This document shows, one piece after another, positions 51,704 to 62,729 of a stretch of DNA of 64,000 bases (position 1 is the stretch's first letter; the number at the start of each line of letters is the position of its first letter). The translations under genes were made by a program, and so were the position numbers. The notes under the pieces were generated by a model. The model was given only the letters and a program-made list of their open reading frames with translations. It had not been told where the DNA came from and searched no databases. The DNA comes from Bryum argenteum (lineage: Eukaryota > Streptophyta > Bryopsida > Bryales > Bryaceae), in assembly GCA_037043015.1 (NCBI GenBank), contig CM073327.1:16598727-16662726 (forward strand), written 5' to 3'.

Positions 51704-54445
51704 CTAGGTGGCAACATACGGAGCACGAGCAGCCATAGTCTCAACCTGAGATGACACCTGCATCTGCCGAATCTTGTGCGTAGTAGCACGATGGGTGAAC
51801 TGCTCGCGAGCAAGTACTCTCACATGCTTCAAGTAAGCTTCGAAGGGGATCACCATCTCTTGAGCTCCTTTGTCGATGGCGTACAGAATGTCCTCGATGG
51901 CCAAGTCTGAAGCCTGGCATTCCAGCAACTGTTTCGACAGCGTATCCACTGGCTCGAACACGTCGTCGATGTCTACGTGCGTTACCCCCTTGTCGTTCGC
52001 TCTTAACCAGTTCTCCAGGATTTCTGTGTTTGTTAGTGTTGCTTGCAGTTGATTCTCCAAAGCCCCTTTCTCCTCTACAAGTTCTCGGACTCCTGTCTTC
52101 AGCTGCTCCGCTCTTTGAGCTAACAAAGCCTGCATTAAGTATCACAAAAGCAAACATCGTCAACATGAGTACTAAGCAACATGACTGAGCACTATGCACA
52201 TGATCAAAAAGGCACGCAATCGCAGAATCATAAACGTCATACGATCAAAATAGTCCGAGTACACCAATGCTACAACTGAACAGGCAACCACAAATAGTAT
52301 GCAGACCTTTAGTCAAAAACAAAAGTAAGCACACGAACACGAAAGTAGGCAAACGATCATCAAAGGGAAGGGAAATGGGAGTGATGATCACCTGAGTATT
52401 GAAAATGGATTCCATCTCATTGTTGCGCTCCTGCACCAATTTATTGATATCCCCCCTGACGCGATCAGTCAACGAACTCACAAGGTTCCGTTTATACTGT
52501 TCCTGGGGATCATGAGTAGGAGGAGAAGGAGTATGCTGATAAGGAGGATAAGGAACCGCAAGCCTCGGAGACTGAGAGGCGTAAGTAGGAGTACTAGGAC
52601 CAGAACTACTCGTCTGCAAGGATCCACCAGTATGAATCGGATTCATAAAAGGAGGAGGGTGTGGAGGAGTAGGACGAGCAGCATTGACAACCGGAGTCTG
52701 TCGGGAGTACAACGGTGGATCCTGTCCAAATAGTACGGACAAACTCTGCACAAGCTCAACTAGATTTGAGCGCGGGTACACCCAATGTTGAATGTAGAGA
52801 GAGTTCACCATGCCGGATGCGTCTACGTAAGGATGCCGAGGCTTGATAATCATCTCACGAGTCGGGGTTACGAACACCAGTGGTGGTTGCTTCGGGTATT
52901 GCTCCAACAGCCACATTGTGATTGGGATGTTGTATTTTACGTCCTGGTAGTACATCGGAATTGTTCCTGCTGCTTGGAGAAGGTTGCTTGTTCGTCCATC
53001 ATTGTGCGTGAAAATCGCTGTCTTTACCTACACACAGCATGATCGAAACGTTAGTCCAGGTCCTGCATGATCTTCCACGATAACTCTGAAATGACTACTA
53101 ATCTGTGAGTACGGCTAAGGCTATCAGCAGTCGTTTAGGGTGACCACCGACTGCTGATGAACGAAATCTTAAGTACGAACGTATAGTTGTGTGGTCCTGA
53201 TCAGAACAATTTCCATCTGATTGGAAATGCATGGCCCTGGATGTGATCTCTTCACCATCACCATATTCATCACCTTAGATATTGCATGTGTGTACTCACC
53301 AGTGAACTGTTAGAGAATATAGGGCTACTCACAATCACATAGAGTGATCACCAACTACTTCTCATATCTAGTATCTGAGAGAGGAATAAAACCTAAAATT
53401 TCAATTAGTAATTAGTAGTGTGGTCCTGATGATCGATACTCCCATCTGGTTGGATGTGTACAATCACTGGATGTGATTTCTCCAATATCACCTATCCATC
53501 ACCTCAAAATATTTGCATGTGTGCACTAGCAACTGATCTGGAAGTGAAAAATTTTGACAGCCACTTGAGGTGGTCACCGACTACTTTTCACGTCGGAAAC
53601 CTCGGAAAGGAGGAATAAAACCTTAAATTCAAATGATCAGGGATGCAGCCTGATTATAACGATTCTCGTCTTTTTGAAGGTTTATGACCTACTAAATCCC
53701 GTATTCATCAACTGGCGCCGTAGATCTAAGAATTAGAAACCCTAACTGATAACCAGATGATGCATAGTAAACCCTGATAATCCAACTTCAGGTTCCACCC
53801 TCTTTTTCCAAGGTACAAGTCGGTGATCACTGTAAGTGACAGTATAGAGCCCTAATTTCACTCACAAATCAGTAGCCTTTCAGATTGGTATTCAGAGGAC
53901 GCAATCTAAATCCTGTTAGATTGTGCTTTTGATCCAAATCGCAACTATTCTCACCTAATGGAATGTATATGACCACTGAACGTTATATATTCTATTTACT
54001 TCCGTATTCAGCTTGGGCCTCTAATTCATGAAGAAACAGAAGCAGGATACGATAAATGGTATCCAAATGACGCAATCTACGTCCTGTTTGCAATTCAGGT
54101 CCTGATCACAACAATTATTATCTACACTTACTGATTTCGTTATTCATCACGTTACGCCCTTTGGTCGTAACGTAAGAGCGAAACCTTAAAACGGTGTCCA
54201 AATCACGCAATCTTACTCGTATTTGAATTGCAGGTCAACTGTGTTCTCGGAATTTGAAACACAGGGGAGCGAGATGGTACCTGCAAGCCCGGAAACTCCT
54301 GGATGACGAGCAAGAGGTGCTGCCGGATACTCCACTTGTCGTCTTCGACATACGGCAAGGCTTGAGGACCGCGCTGCGACAAGACCCCGTTCAAAAACTG
54401 AGTAGAGGTATGCGAAGTCGGTGGTGCGCCCGTCCGCCCTACCAT
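51704..54445 (-). CDS. ELC: ESCRT-I subunit VPS23/ELC (TSG101-like)
   Basis: Three exons on the minus strand, 54281-54445, 52392-53027 and 51704-52129, join in phase 0 with GT-AG borders to 408 residues ending in TAG. Residues about 20-145 are the UEV domain, a ubiquitin-binding E2 variant (LPYVEDDKWSIRQHLLLVIQEFPGL, then VKTAIFTHNDG, IPITMWLLEQYP, YIQHWVYPRSNLVELVQ). Residues 150-220 are Pro-rich, then a coiled coil (TDRVRGDINKLVQERNNEMES into AQRAEQLKTGVRELVEE), then the C-terminal steadiness box (LSKQLLECQASDLAIEDILY to the end). ELC binds ubiquitinated membrane cargo and, with VPS28 and VPS37, starts sorting into multivesicular bodies. Length fits the plant family (about 400). The first intron is about 1.25 kb and contains diverged tandem repeats. 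Confidence 0.95.
53140..53640. repeat. Diverged ~229-bp tandem duplication in VPS23 intron 1
   Basis: 'gtgtggtcctgat' starts at 53189 and 53418, each followed by a line including 'tccatctg(a/g)ttgga', 'ctggatgtgat' and 'atcacct', and preceded by 'caccgactac' or similar. Weaker echoes continue to about 54180. Confidence 0.6.
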
Positions 54446-56579
54446 CGCAACCAGACCCTAGCGAGATCGATTGAAACGAGGTTCGACTGATTGATTTCCT
54501 GATCGAAAAATTGGTTATTGAAAGGTAGCGATCGGAACCCTAACTTGGAGGCAGGGCAACGCAGGTCGACCGAAGTGAGTCGGAGACTCCGACCAAGAGA
54601 GAATTGCGAGGAAGCTTCCAGAGGTTTCTGGGCACGCGCTCATTTTATCTGGGAACGCGTTGGGAACGGACGCGTGATGCAACATCATTGGGCATTCAAT
54701 TAGCCCAGAATCTTCGAAACGAGAGATAATGAAAAATAATGTTCTCTTTATAAGTACAACTAGTATGCCCTCTTGGTGCCACGCCCATTAAAAATACTTT
54801 CACAATGCTTCTCTTGTTTTTCCGCTAAAAAGAAATACTTAAGTCATGTTTGTAACTTTTGGTGATTTGGGGTCGTAAATATTTCAAAAGTCAAAATCTA
54901 AGATTTGTCAGCCCGTTTTGCAATCGGATTGTTTTCTAGAAATCTACAAAAGTACCTGCTTCTAATGACACCTAATGCGGCCCGATCCAACCGGCGGTCC
55001 CCCAAATCATAATGTCACAAAATAAACTACCCGTTTTAAATAATAGATTATTATATTTTGTTTCTTAATTATAATGTTCCTACACGAATTTCTTCTCATA
55101 CCATTGGAGATGGTTGTGCAAAGAAATTTGAATGGGAGTATCTTGTCAGCTTTTGAACATGTTTTCATTTGGAATATCGTCAAATCATATTAGAGAGGTC
55201 GGAAATTGAGCTGGAATAGAGTTGTAGTAATCTTTACTCACACATACATAATAGCTTCCCTAAGCAATAGTACTCCCTATGCTTCAAAAAAACATCATGA
55301 TTTGCTAAAAATGGTTGATTTTTATGATTGTCTAGATTACTCATTGATATAGTCGGATGTGGTACAGATGGTCTGAATTACTCATTTACATCAAATCATT
55401 GTATTAGTATGAGATGGGTGTTTGAACTAAATCATGGTGTTTTGAGACTATAAGATTTCTATGTATACACTGCATAAATGATAGGGTGTCACTTTAGGGA
55501 CACCTACAGTGACAAACAAAACTAAGTACCTACATGGTAATAAGTTTTAGCAAGCAACTTGTGGTAATTGAGATCACATATTACAAAAGTGATTAAGGAA
55601 GCCATAGATATAAGAAGAATACTAGAAGTCTTTATAATATATGTGAAAAGAAAATTCCAAAAGTTGTCAAGGTGTGTTGTATATTAAATGTTGAAGCGAC
55701 TAGGGTTGGAGTGATGAGTTTTATTTGTAGTCGCAAGTGAATTTGAGTTCAAAATGAATTGGTGTATAAATCTCTTCACAATTCTCAAAGATTTCTAGTG
55801 CATTGTAGAACTTTTATATTAGTAAAAATGAGGATTCATGTAGTTGTGCTTCTATTCCTTGATCATCTTAAATGAAAGCTCTAAGTGTTGGAGCAACTTC
55901 AAAATGGTGTTTCAACACAATAAGTTGCATCCTAAGACTTCTGACTACGAGGGAGAGAGGGAGAGGGGGCGTTGTGTGACCTTGTTGACATAAGGCCGTC
56001 TTGAAGTTGTATCAAAGACAACACTAAAATTCTGAAAGTAATTAGGCAAAAGTGTGAGATATGCTTTGAGATTGGAAGGTTTAGCTGGTAGAGTGAAATA
56101 TAAATTGCCCCTTTTCGCATGAAAGTGTGTTTTGGCACAATTGAGGTTTGCTCAGAGGTATGCACATTGGACGGTTCATAATTAGAAACGCGTTATTTTC
56201 AGTGATGAGATTGAGTTAAACACAAATAACTCTGATAGTAGGTCCTCGTGTTGGATTAAAGATGGAGAACTTTCTCCAACTGCAACATGTCCAACATACA
56301 ATCAAACACGGTAGAGAGTGGACATATCACGATTTATTATTGTATGAAAACTTTTGTACCTAGAACTTGGTACAAATTCGAAAGTGTGATAGACAAGCAT
56401 GTGTATAAATTTATGTTAGAAAATGATAATTCCACTTGCTCTATCTTTCTACTAATTTTCCCCATGCACAAGAATTACTTGCACTACTAACATCCCTTTG
56501 CTGGAAATTGAGCTACATTGAGCACCTTACTGTAGCTAACAACATGAGATTACATGTGTCATATTTCAATTCAATATCA
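54446..56579. other. VPS23 5' region, then intergenic DNA
   Basis: 54446-54700 is probably VPS23 5' untranslated sequence and promoter. From 54700 to 56579 only AT-rich sequence and chance ORFs are seen. Confidence 0.45.
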
Positions 56580-56920
56580 CCAAAATTAACCCGTGGGAGC
56601 TCCAAAATGAATTGAAATTGACATTGGCTCCTGAAAAAGGGGCACCCGTAGATGAGTGCTACTAGCGTCTCTTGGATCCCCATCAATCAATGGGATTTTT
56701 TCTTTCGAACCCCTCCAATTTTCAATTTGGACCTCCGAACGCTGTATTTGATAATTTTTGTTAATTTTGAATTGAAAAATGGGACCTTCGGCCCTAAATT
56801 CAAGAGGACGACACGACACCTTCTCCTTGACATTTTAAACATTAAAAATTTAGGGGCTCTTTACCCCTCCCCTCCCTTGCCCCAGAAACGCTCGTCGCAC
56901 TAATTTACAGAGATCCCTGA
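56580..56920. mobile_element. Degenerate relative of the 62.45-kb MITE
   Basis: The right part 'aaacgctcgtcgcactaattt' with 'acagagatcc' resembles the right end of 62451-62719. The matching left end was not found, so this copy is partial. Confidence 0.4.
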
Positions 56921-57135
56921 AAAAGCTCGTAGTGTCCTTACTGTAGCTACAGTAAGTTTCCCAAATGGGCCACCGTTTGAAATATCAACGGAACGTCTGC
57001 ATTGAAACACTTGTCATTCTCACAAACAACATACAAACGACACGTCATCGTCGCCTCATTGCACGGTGCCTTGACACAACTCAACTTTCCAGTTGTGATC
57101 ATCCCAACCTCATCGACCAAGCTAATCCCCTTTTA

Positions 57136-57258
57136 TGGCACGAGAGATCAATAACTTGCTCCATTTTTGCTCGAGAATTCGACAAGTTGCCCCATTTTTG
57201 CACGAGAGATCGATAACTTGCCCCAGCTTTGCACGAGAGATCGATAGCTCGATCCATT
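57136..57258. repeat. Minisatellite of ~35-bp units
   Basis: Units 'gcacgagagatcgataacttgcccca' with 'ttttt' or 'gcttt', about three and a half copies. Confidence 0.75.
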
Positions 57259-58520
57259 GACACATTAGTCTCTTCATCAAGCTTCAGTTCCTGAGGTATG
57301 TAACCTCACCATCTGGGGCGTCGTTTCTCTGTCTCACAAGGTGACAATCGGTTAGCCGCTCTAAGGTCTTCGCTGATGTGTGAGGAAGATGAAATGGAGT
57401 AAGAGTCTTGCAATAGGTGTTCATGTCTTCATTCTCTCGTTCTCAGGGTTTTACTGTCTGTAGTTGATTGTGCTTTCTGTTCAGAGGAAGAGTGAACGTC
57501 ATTGAGGGTTTACAGTAATCGCAGATATTATTGAAAATGTGTAGCATTGAAGACAGATTTTGTCGAAAGGAAAACAAAACAGTCGTTTTCTTGGACAAAC
57601 GGAAGTTAGAGAGGTGGTTAGTAGTTTTTCATCGTCAAGAGGAAGCTTACAGCATTGAGAGGATAACGAAGACACGAATAAGAGGAGGGATGAAAGACGT
57701 TTCTTTCTCGTTGAGAGATTGTTTAATCAAATCAGTATTCTCTCCGCAACACAACCTTAAACATTGACAGTCTTGAAACTCGCAAGGAACTTAGGTCTGA
57801 TTCTTACCTCCACGAAAAAGGTCATAGTCGAGGATGAGTGCGAACATGCGATGGTTTCCTGTAGATTTAGAGCAAGGAATGATCAGCTGCATGCAGACCT
57901 CATTTTGCTACTAATTACGTCACCTTAGCATGCTATTCAGCACAATATTACCGTAGCACGATTGTTCCTCACGTTTTCGAATAGCTTTTCCTTCTTTCTG
58001 TCTTCCATTTGCATTCAGTAGAAGTATGAAAAATCTTATAACCATTACACTAGTCTATCGATCTTAGCCATTCGCAAATCTACTCGTGATCGTATGTTAC
58101 AGAAGAAAATAGCTTTCATTCTACAGTATTTCGATCGTGAACATAAACTCATCCGATCCAGAATGGATTGATCAGGATTTGTAGTCTTTAAACAGTAAAT
58201 TCACTCCTCTTCTTCGTCTCTGGTGCTTACAAACTTTAAGACGTAGCCAATTGAAATTCTACTCTCGATCGTATGATACCGAGAACACTACATTCTAAAG
58301 TAATTCGATCACATAAAATCATCTCTTCCGGAATAAATTACTTAGGAGCTACAGAGTCTTGATAACATCAACGTTGCATTCCTCTTCTATGTCTATGGTG
58401 CTGAGATGAGGTGAAGAGAATTACATTGGCGAATTGTCATCGATTTTGGAAAGCTAATACAGTCAGACTACATTTTCTTGACTTCAGGAGGAGTGATTGC
58501 TTGTACGTGATCAGAACACG
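57259..58520. other. Leader/intron region of the gene at 58521, with a 179-bp tandem duplication
   Basis: No supported coding exon (ORF 57531-57767 has no domain). 'ctactc(g/t)(t/c)gatcgtatg' starts at 58080 and 58259 and the following ~140 bp are similar ('tctggtgct', 'cctcttct'). A splice acceptor such as 'ttgacttcag' (58479-58488) lies just before the start codon, so much of this may be 5' untranslated intron. Confidence 0.4.
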
Positions 58521-59039
58521 ATGGCGGACAACAACGGATACGGGAGCTCCGAGAACTCGGAATACACAAGCCACAGGCCAGGCGCAGTGCGGCGCGCAAT
58601 AGCCAAGGTGAAGAACACAACGGGGATAGCGCACGATTCAAAAGCGGCCTACGTCGACTACCACGACAACAAGGAGCATCCACATCCGAGGGTGGAGGAT
58701 TTGACAAACACAGTGGGGAAGTCGTTAATCCAGGAGCTGATGCAGTACATGAAGGGGCCGGAGGGGCAGAACGCACTGGAAACAATTTTTCAGTCCCAGA
58801 GCCGAGTCGCTGCTCGATGCGCGCTCTCGGAGGAGGCGAAGCGGGCTACGCGAGTGGCCGCGGAGGAGGCTACCACGGGGACGTATGACGGTGTCCAACG
58901 CAAGTGGCAGGAAGCTCTTTCGGCCATTCCTACGAGTATTCGTACTCTTGGGCCTGTTTTTCTTGGTGCGTATCTTGCGTTGCTGTCTACGGGGTTCCTC
59001 CTTAGTCTTTGGCGCTTCGCTCTCTTTGGCCTCCAGTAG
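58521..59039 (+). CDS. Small plant protein with a C-terminal membrane segment, function unknown
   Basis: 172 residues from the Met at 58521 (MADNNGYGSSENSEYTS); an upstream in-frame Met at 58497 would add eight residues without homology-like character. The N-terminal 20 residues are polar; 25-60 are basic with tyrosines (RAIAKVKNTTG, KAAYVDYHDNKEHPHPRVEDL); 60-130 are helical and Ala/Glu-rich (SLIQELMQYMKGPEGQNAL, RVAAEEATTGTYDGVQRKW). The last 30 residues hold one hydrophobic helix (LGPVFLGAYLALLSTGFLL), fitting a tail-anchored membrane protein. Codon use and the clean, G/C-richer ORF support a real gene. I do not recognise a named family. The 3' end is copied in tandem downstream. Confidence 0.7.
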   Translation: MADNNGYGSSENSEYTSHRPGAVRRAIAKVKNTTGIAHDSKAAYVDYHDNKEHPHPRVEDLTNTVGKSLIQELMQYMKGPEGQNALETIFQSQSRVAARCALSEEAKRATRVAAEEATTGTYDGVQRKWQEALSAIPTSIRTLGPVFLGAYLALLSTGFLLSLWRFALFGLQ

Positions 59040-59610
59040 CTTAGCTTCTCTTTCAATGTAGAGTTTGCGGTTTTGTACATATCGTATAGAAATTTGATTA
59101 CCGGCTATGGTTTCGAGCATGATCTTTGGTGGATATGTTGTGGATCCTCTTGCGCTTGTGCTCTCTTCGGCTTCTTCTAGTGGTTTTTCTCAATGTATAT
59201 AGATTGATGCATGAGTTTGGATATGAAGAATTAGAATTTGATTATCGGATATGGTTTGGAGTATGATTTTTAGTTATAGTTTCTGAATGGATGGTTTGGA
59301 GTATGATTCTTAATGGATGCGCTTGTGCTCTCTTTGGCTTCTTCTAGTGGTTTTTCTCAATCGACGTAGGTTGATGCATGAGTTTGCACACTTGTACATG
59401 AAAAATGAGAATTTTATTGTTGGATATGGTTTGGAGTATGATTCTTAGTTATAATTTTCAAATGGATCGACTTGTGCTCTCTTTGGCTTCTTCTAGTGGA
59501 TTTTCTCAATCCATATAGATTGATGCATGAGTTTGCATATTTGTACATGGAATAATTAGACTTTGATTACTGGATATGGTTTGGAGCATGATTCCTTGTT
59601 ATAATTTTCA
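59040..59610 (+). repeat. Tandem ~140-175 bp copies of the 3' end of the 58521 gene
   Basis: The gene's last codons and 3' flank ('cgctctctttggcctccagtag', 'tttgtacat', 'ggctatggtttcgagcatgat') recur three times as 'gtgctctctttggcttcttctagtgg', 'gatgcatgagtttg', 'ggatatggtttggagtatgat', at about 59158, 59328 and 59468. The original is the stop-codon region at 58995-59145. Confidence 0.7.
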
Positions 59611-60619
59611 AATGGATTGAATTGTTCTGAATGTATCTATGCATGACGTTTGATCTCATTTGGCTAAGCAATTTTGGCTAATCCTTTTGCATTTGCCTAG
59701 GTTTGGTTGTAAGTTGTTTTTGGTTTGATTGTAAGATATTTTGGCTATTTCTTAAGTCTTTTCAGGGTTTGATTCTAAGCTATCTCTTCTATTCCTTGAG
59801 TCTTTGTACACTTGAATATGTTGTTGTTGGTGTGGATGGCTATATCTGTTTTTCTTTAAATATGTAATTCTTGCAACGATGAGCCTTGAATGTGTTTCTT
59901 TTGTATTTGACCAATTAGATTGAATTACAACAAGATTAACACTTGGGATTTTTTCTCAAACTTAATCCTTAAATAGTTGACTCATTTCTAGCAGAAGTAA
60001 TGCATTTACTGAAATAGTGTTTTAAATGGAAATCAAAAGTAAATACTTTAGAGCTCAATTGTAGGGTACCCTCTTGCAACCTCTCTTCTAAATTTGAAGA
60101 TGTTGTGACAAAATTTTATTGTTTTCAAGAAGTCTATATAGTGAACTTCTTTTGACTCAATATAAAATCTAAGAACGTTCTTCTATTGACACAAGTATTA
60201 CTTAATAGCCATTAAGCTCGATTTCAATGCAAAAAATCTATTGTTAAAAATGAGATTTCATCTCATTTCAAGTATGAGTTTTAAAAGATGCTTGAACTTT
60301 AGAGTATTCACAAATACGAGTACTTGCTTGGAGAGTAATTATGTTAGATGTAGACATATCCTAGAAAATCTTTGAGGAATCAATCGCCAAAGATATTGTA
60401 TTTGTAACATACTTAAAATATTATTTGGTTAAACTTTGTAAATATTATGTATGTTGGAAATTGTGTGCCAAATGGTGTTCAAAAGAATTATTTAATGACT
60501 ACTAGATTCTCTTGAACTCAAATCTACAAAGAATGTGTAGAAGAAAATCAATAAAAAGAAATAGACCACATAATATAAACAAATTGTGAATACTAGCCAG
60601 CTTTGTGAAGAGGATATAC
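59611..60619. other. AT-rich intergenic, no gene
   Basis: Nothing recognisable. Confidence 0.45.
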
Positions 60620-61010
60620 CTCAAGAAAGTATTGAGAAGTTGATCTCTAAAATACCAAACCGAATGAAAGTTGTTATAGGTAGTTGCGCCAAACTCAAGA
60701 AACTATTGAGAAGTTGATTTCTAAAAAACGGAACTGAATGAGATGTCGTAGGTAGTTGTGCCAAACTCACCCCATAAGTTGTTGTGCTAAACTCACCGAT
60801 AATTAGTTGTGCTGAACTCACCTATACCAAATGAAATCTGTAACATGTAATTCTGCCAAACTAAACTCACCCATAAGTAGTTGTGCTAAACTCACACATT
60901 TCCATAATTGGTTGTGCTAAACTTCCCATACCAAATGAAAGTTGTAAGAGGTAGTTCCGCCAAACTCACCAATAAGTAGTTGTGCTATACTCACCCATTC
61001 CCATAATGTG
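60620..61010. repeat. Degenerate 'agttgtgctaaactcacc' repeats
   Basis: Longer units ('attgagaagttgatttctaaaa', 'ggtagttg(c/t)gccaaactca') and many short units 'taagtagttgtgctaaactcaccc', eight or more in total. Confidence 0.7.
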
Positions 61011-61286
61011 CGATCACGAGGTTACATTATGAGTGCATCATAATCTAATGAGAATATAAGGGCTATAAGGACTCTTATTGATGTGTTCACTTTTTGTTGC
61101 CCATGGCACATTCTGTATGGTTTACTCTTCTCTCGGCTCGGACATGAATTTACTAGGAGAACATAAGGAGATGTCGTGGCTTAAGAATTTGCTGCTGCCC
61201 CAGCGCCTGCAACGACTGCCGCCCTGCCTCGTGTGTGGTAAAGGCATGTTTGCACTTAGCCTTAGAGGAGGTCCTAGGAGGGGGTC

Positions 61287-62220
61287 TTAACCCCTAAAAA
61301 TCCAGGAAAACCGATTCGGTTTTCTGAGATTTCGGGCAGCTCATTTTAAGCATTTAAATTGATATTTTTGCCTAAGATTTTTATTGGGTGCTCCCCATAC
61401 AGTAATGTGTATGTGGTAAAATTTTCAAAGTCAAATTTTAATTTTATAACCTTCACCTAGAAATTTTAGGTTTCAAGTCCTAAACGGGCAGTTTAAAATA
61501 ATTTTTTTTATTTTTATTTTTTTAGAAATATGTTCATTACCAAATTACTATTCAAATTCCAAAGTATCCGAAGTCAAAAAGTTTACCAATTCTACAAGGG
61601 CAGCCTCCAAAACTTTCAAAAACAATCTTCACAATTTCTAGTAATTTTACAATTTTTTCTTTCAAAAATTGTCAAAATTCGAGATTTTTGATTTTTTCCA
61701 AGATTTTTTTTTTCAAAACTCACATTATCATAAATGCACCTTCTCACCGTCGAGATTTTTCTCAAACTAAATATATCATACGTAGTGCTTGTTTTACTAT
61801 ATGGTTGTTTTTAGACCTTCTTTCATAAAATATTTTACGTTAAGGTCAAAAAGTGGAATTGGTCTCTAAAATTTTGCATGAGCATACCCAACTTGATTAC
61901 ATACATGAAAAAAAATGAGGGAAAAATATTTGGAATAACAATCATCAAGTTGCCCTTGGCACCATTTAGACAATGCCTCTCACGCAGCGGCAAAAAAAAG
62001 TGTTGGTCAAACTTTGATTGTTATGATCTCACAAATGACAAACATCCAACGGTTGAAATTTTGACCAGTCCTTTGTATACAAGTTAGGTACAAGATCTTA
62101 CGGTTCAAAGTCTAAAACCGGAAGAAAAAGTTTCTCCATTTCCCCATTTCCCAACGAAGGTGAAAAATGGCAGTTTTTGGTTCTGGAGGTCGAGGAAACC
62201 CCTGGATTTTTAGGGGTTAA
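61287..62220 (+). mobile_element. TTAA-flanked non-autonomous element, family A (934 bp), best-preserved ends
   Basis: TTAACCCCTAAAAATCCAGG at the left and its exact inverse at the right, 20 bp. The full-length inside is collinear with 28560-29496. ORF 61878-62087 is shared only in part with other copies and is not a gene. Confidence 0.8.
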
Positions 62221-62450
62221 CTCTATTAAAAAGTGTGTGTTCGCACCTACATTCATTAGTAATTACCAATCCTACATGGATGTCCACATGGCACACTTTA
62301 AAGAGTAGGGTATTAGCAAACATTTAGAGGACAAAAGAGCTTTGAGCAATAGTAGGCAATACTTAAGGGAGCACCAATATTGGAAAGATTCTCAAATTTT
62401 CCTCACTTAAGAGTGGTCTTATGTATTGTCCCACTTGAGGGGCCATTACG
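62221..62450. other. Short intergenic stretch, no gene
   Basis: Ends with the left target duplication GGCCATTACG (62441-62450). Confidence 0.5.
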
Positions 62451-62719
62451 GATCAGTGTATTTTAGTGGTACGAGCGTTTTTCGGAGCTCAGGGAGGGGA
62501 TGATAATGAGCCCCCTAATTTTTTGATGTATAGGCTGTAAATGCCAAGGAGTAGGCTTCCAAGGGTGATTTGGGGTCGCAGACCTCAAATTTGAATTCAA
62601 AATCATCAAAATCGGTCACCAAGGGGTCCAAATGGAGAATTCCAAAAATTTTGAGGAAAAAATCCCATTGGCTGATGGGCTCTCCGAAAAACGCTCGTAG
62701 GAGTGAAATACAGGGATCC
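62451..62719. mobile_element. 269-bp MITE with 37-bp TIR and perfect 10-bp target duplication
   Basis: The ends begin GATC and share TACGAGCGTTTTTCGGAG; 31 of 37 positions match in inverse. The duplication GGCCATTACG is at 62441-62450 and 62720-62729. A 10-bp duplication fits a Mutator-like MITE. The middle matches the element at 49352-49555. Confidence 0.85.
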
Positions 62720-62729
62720 GGCCATTACG

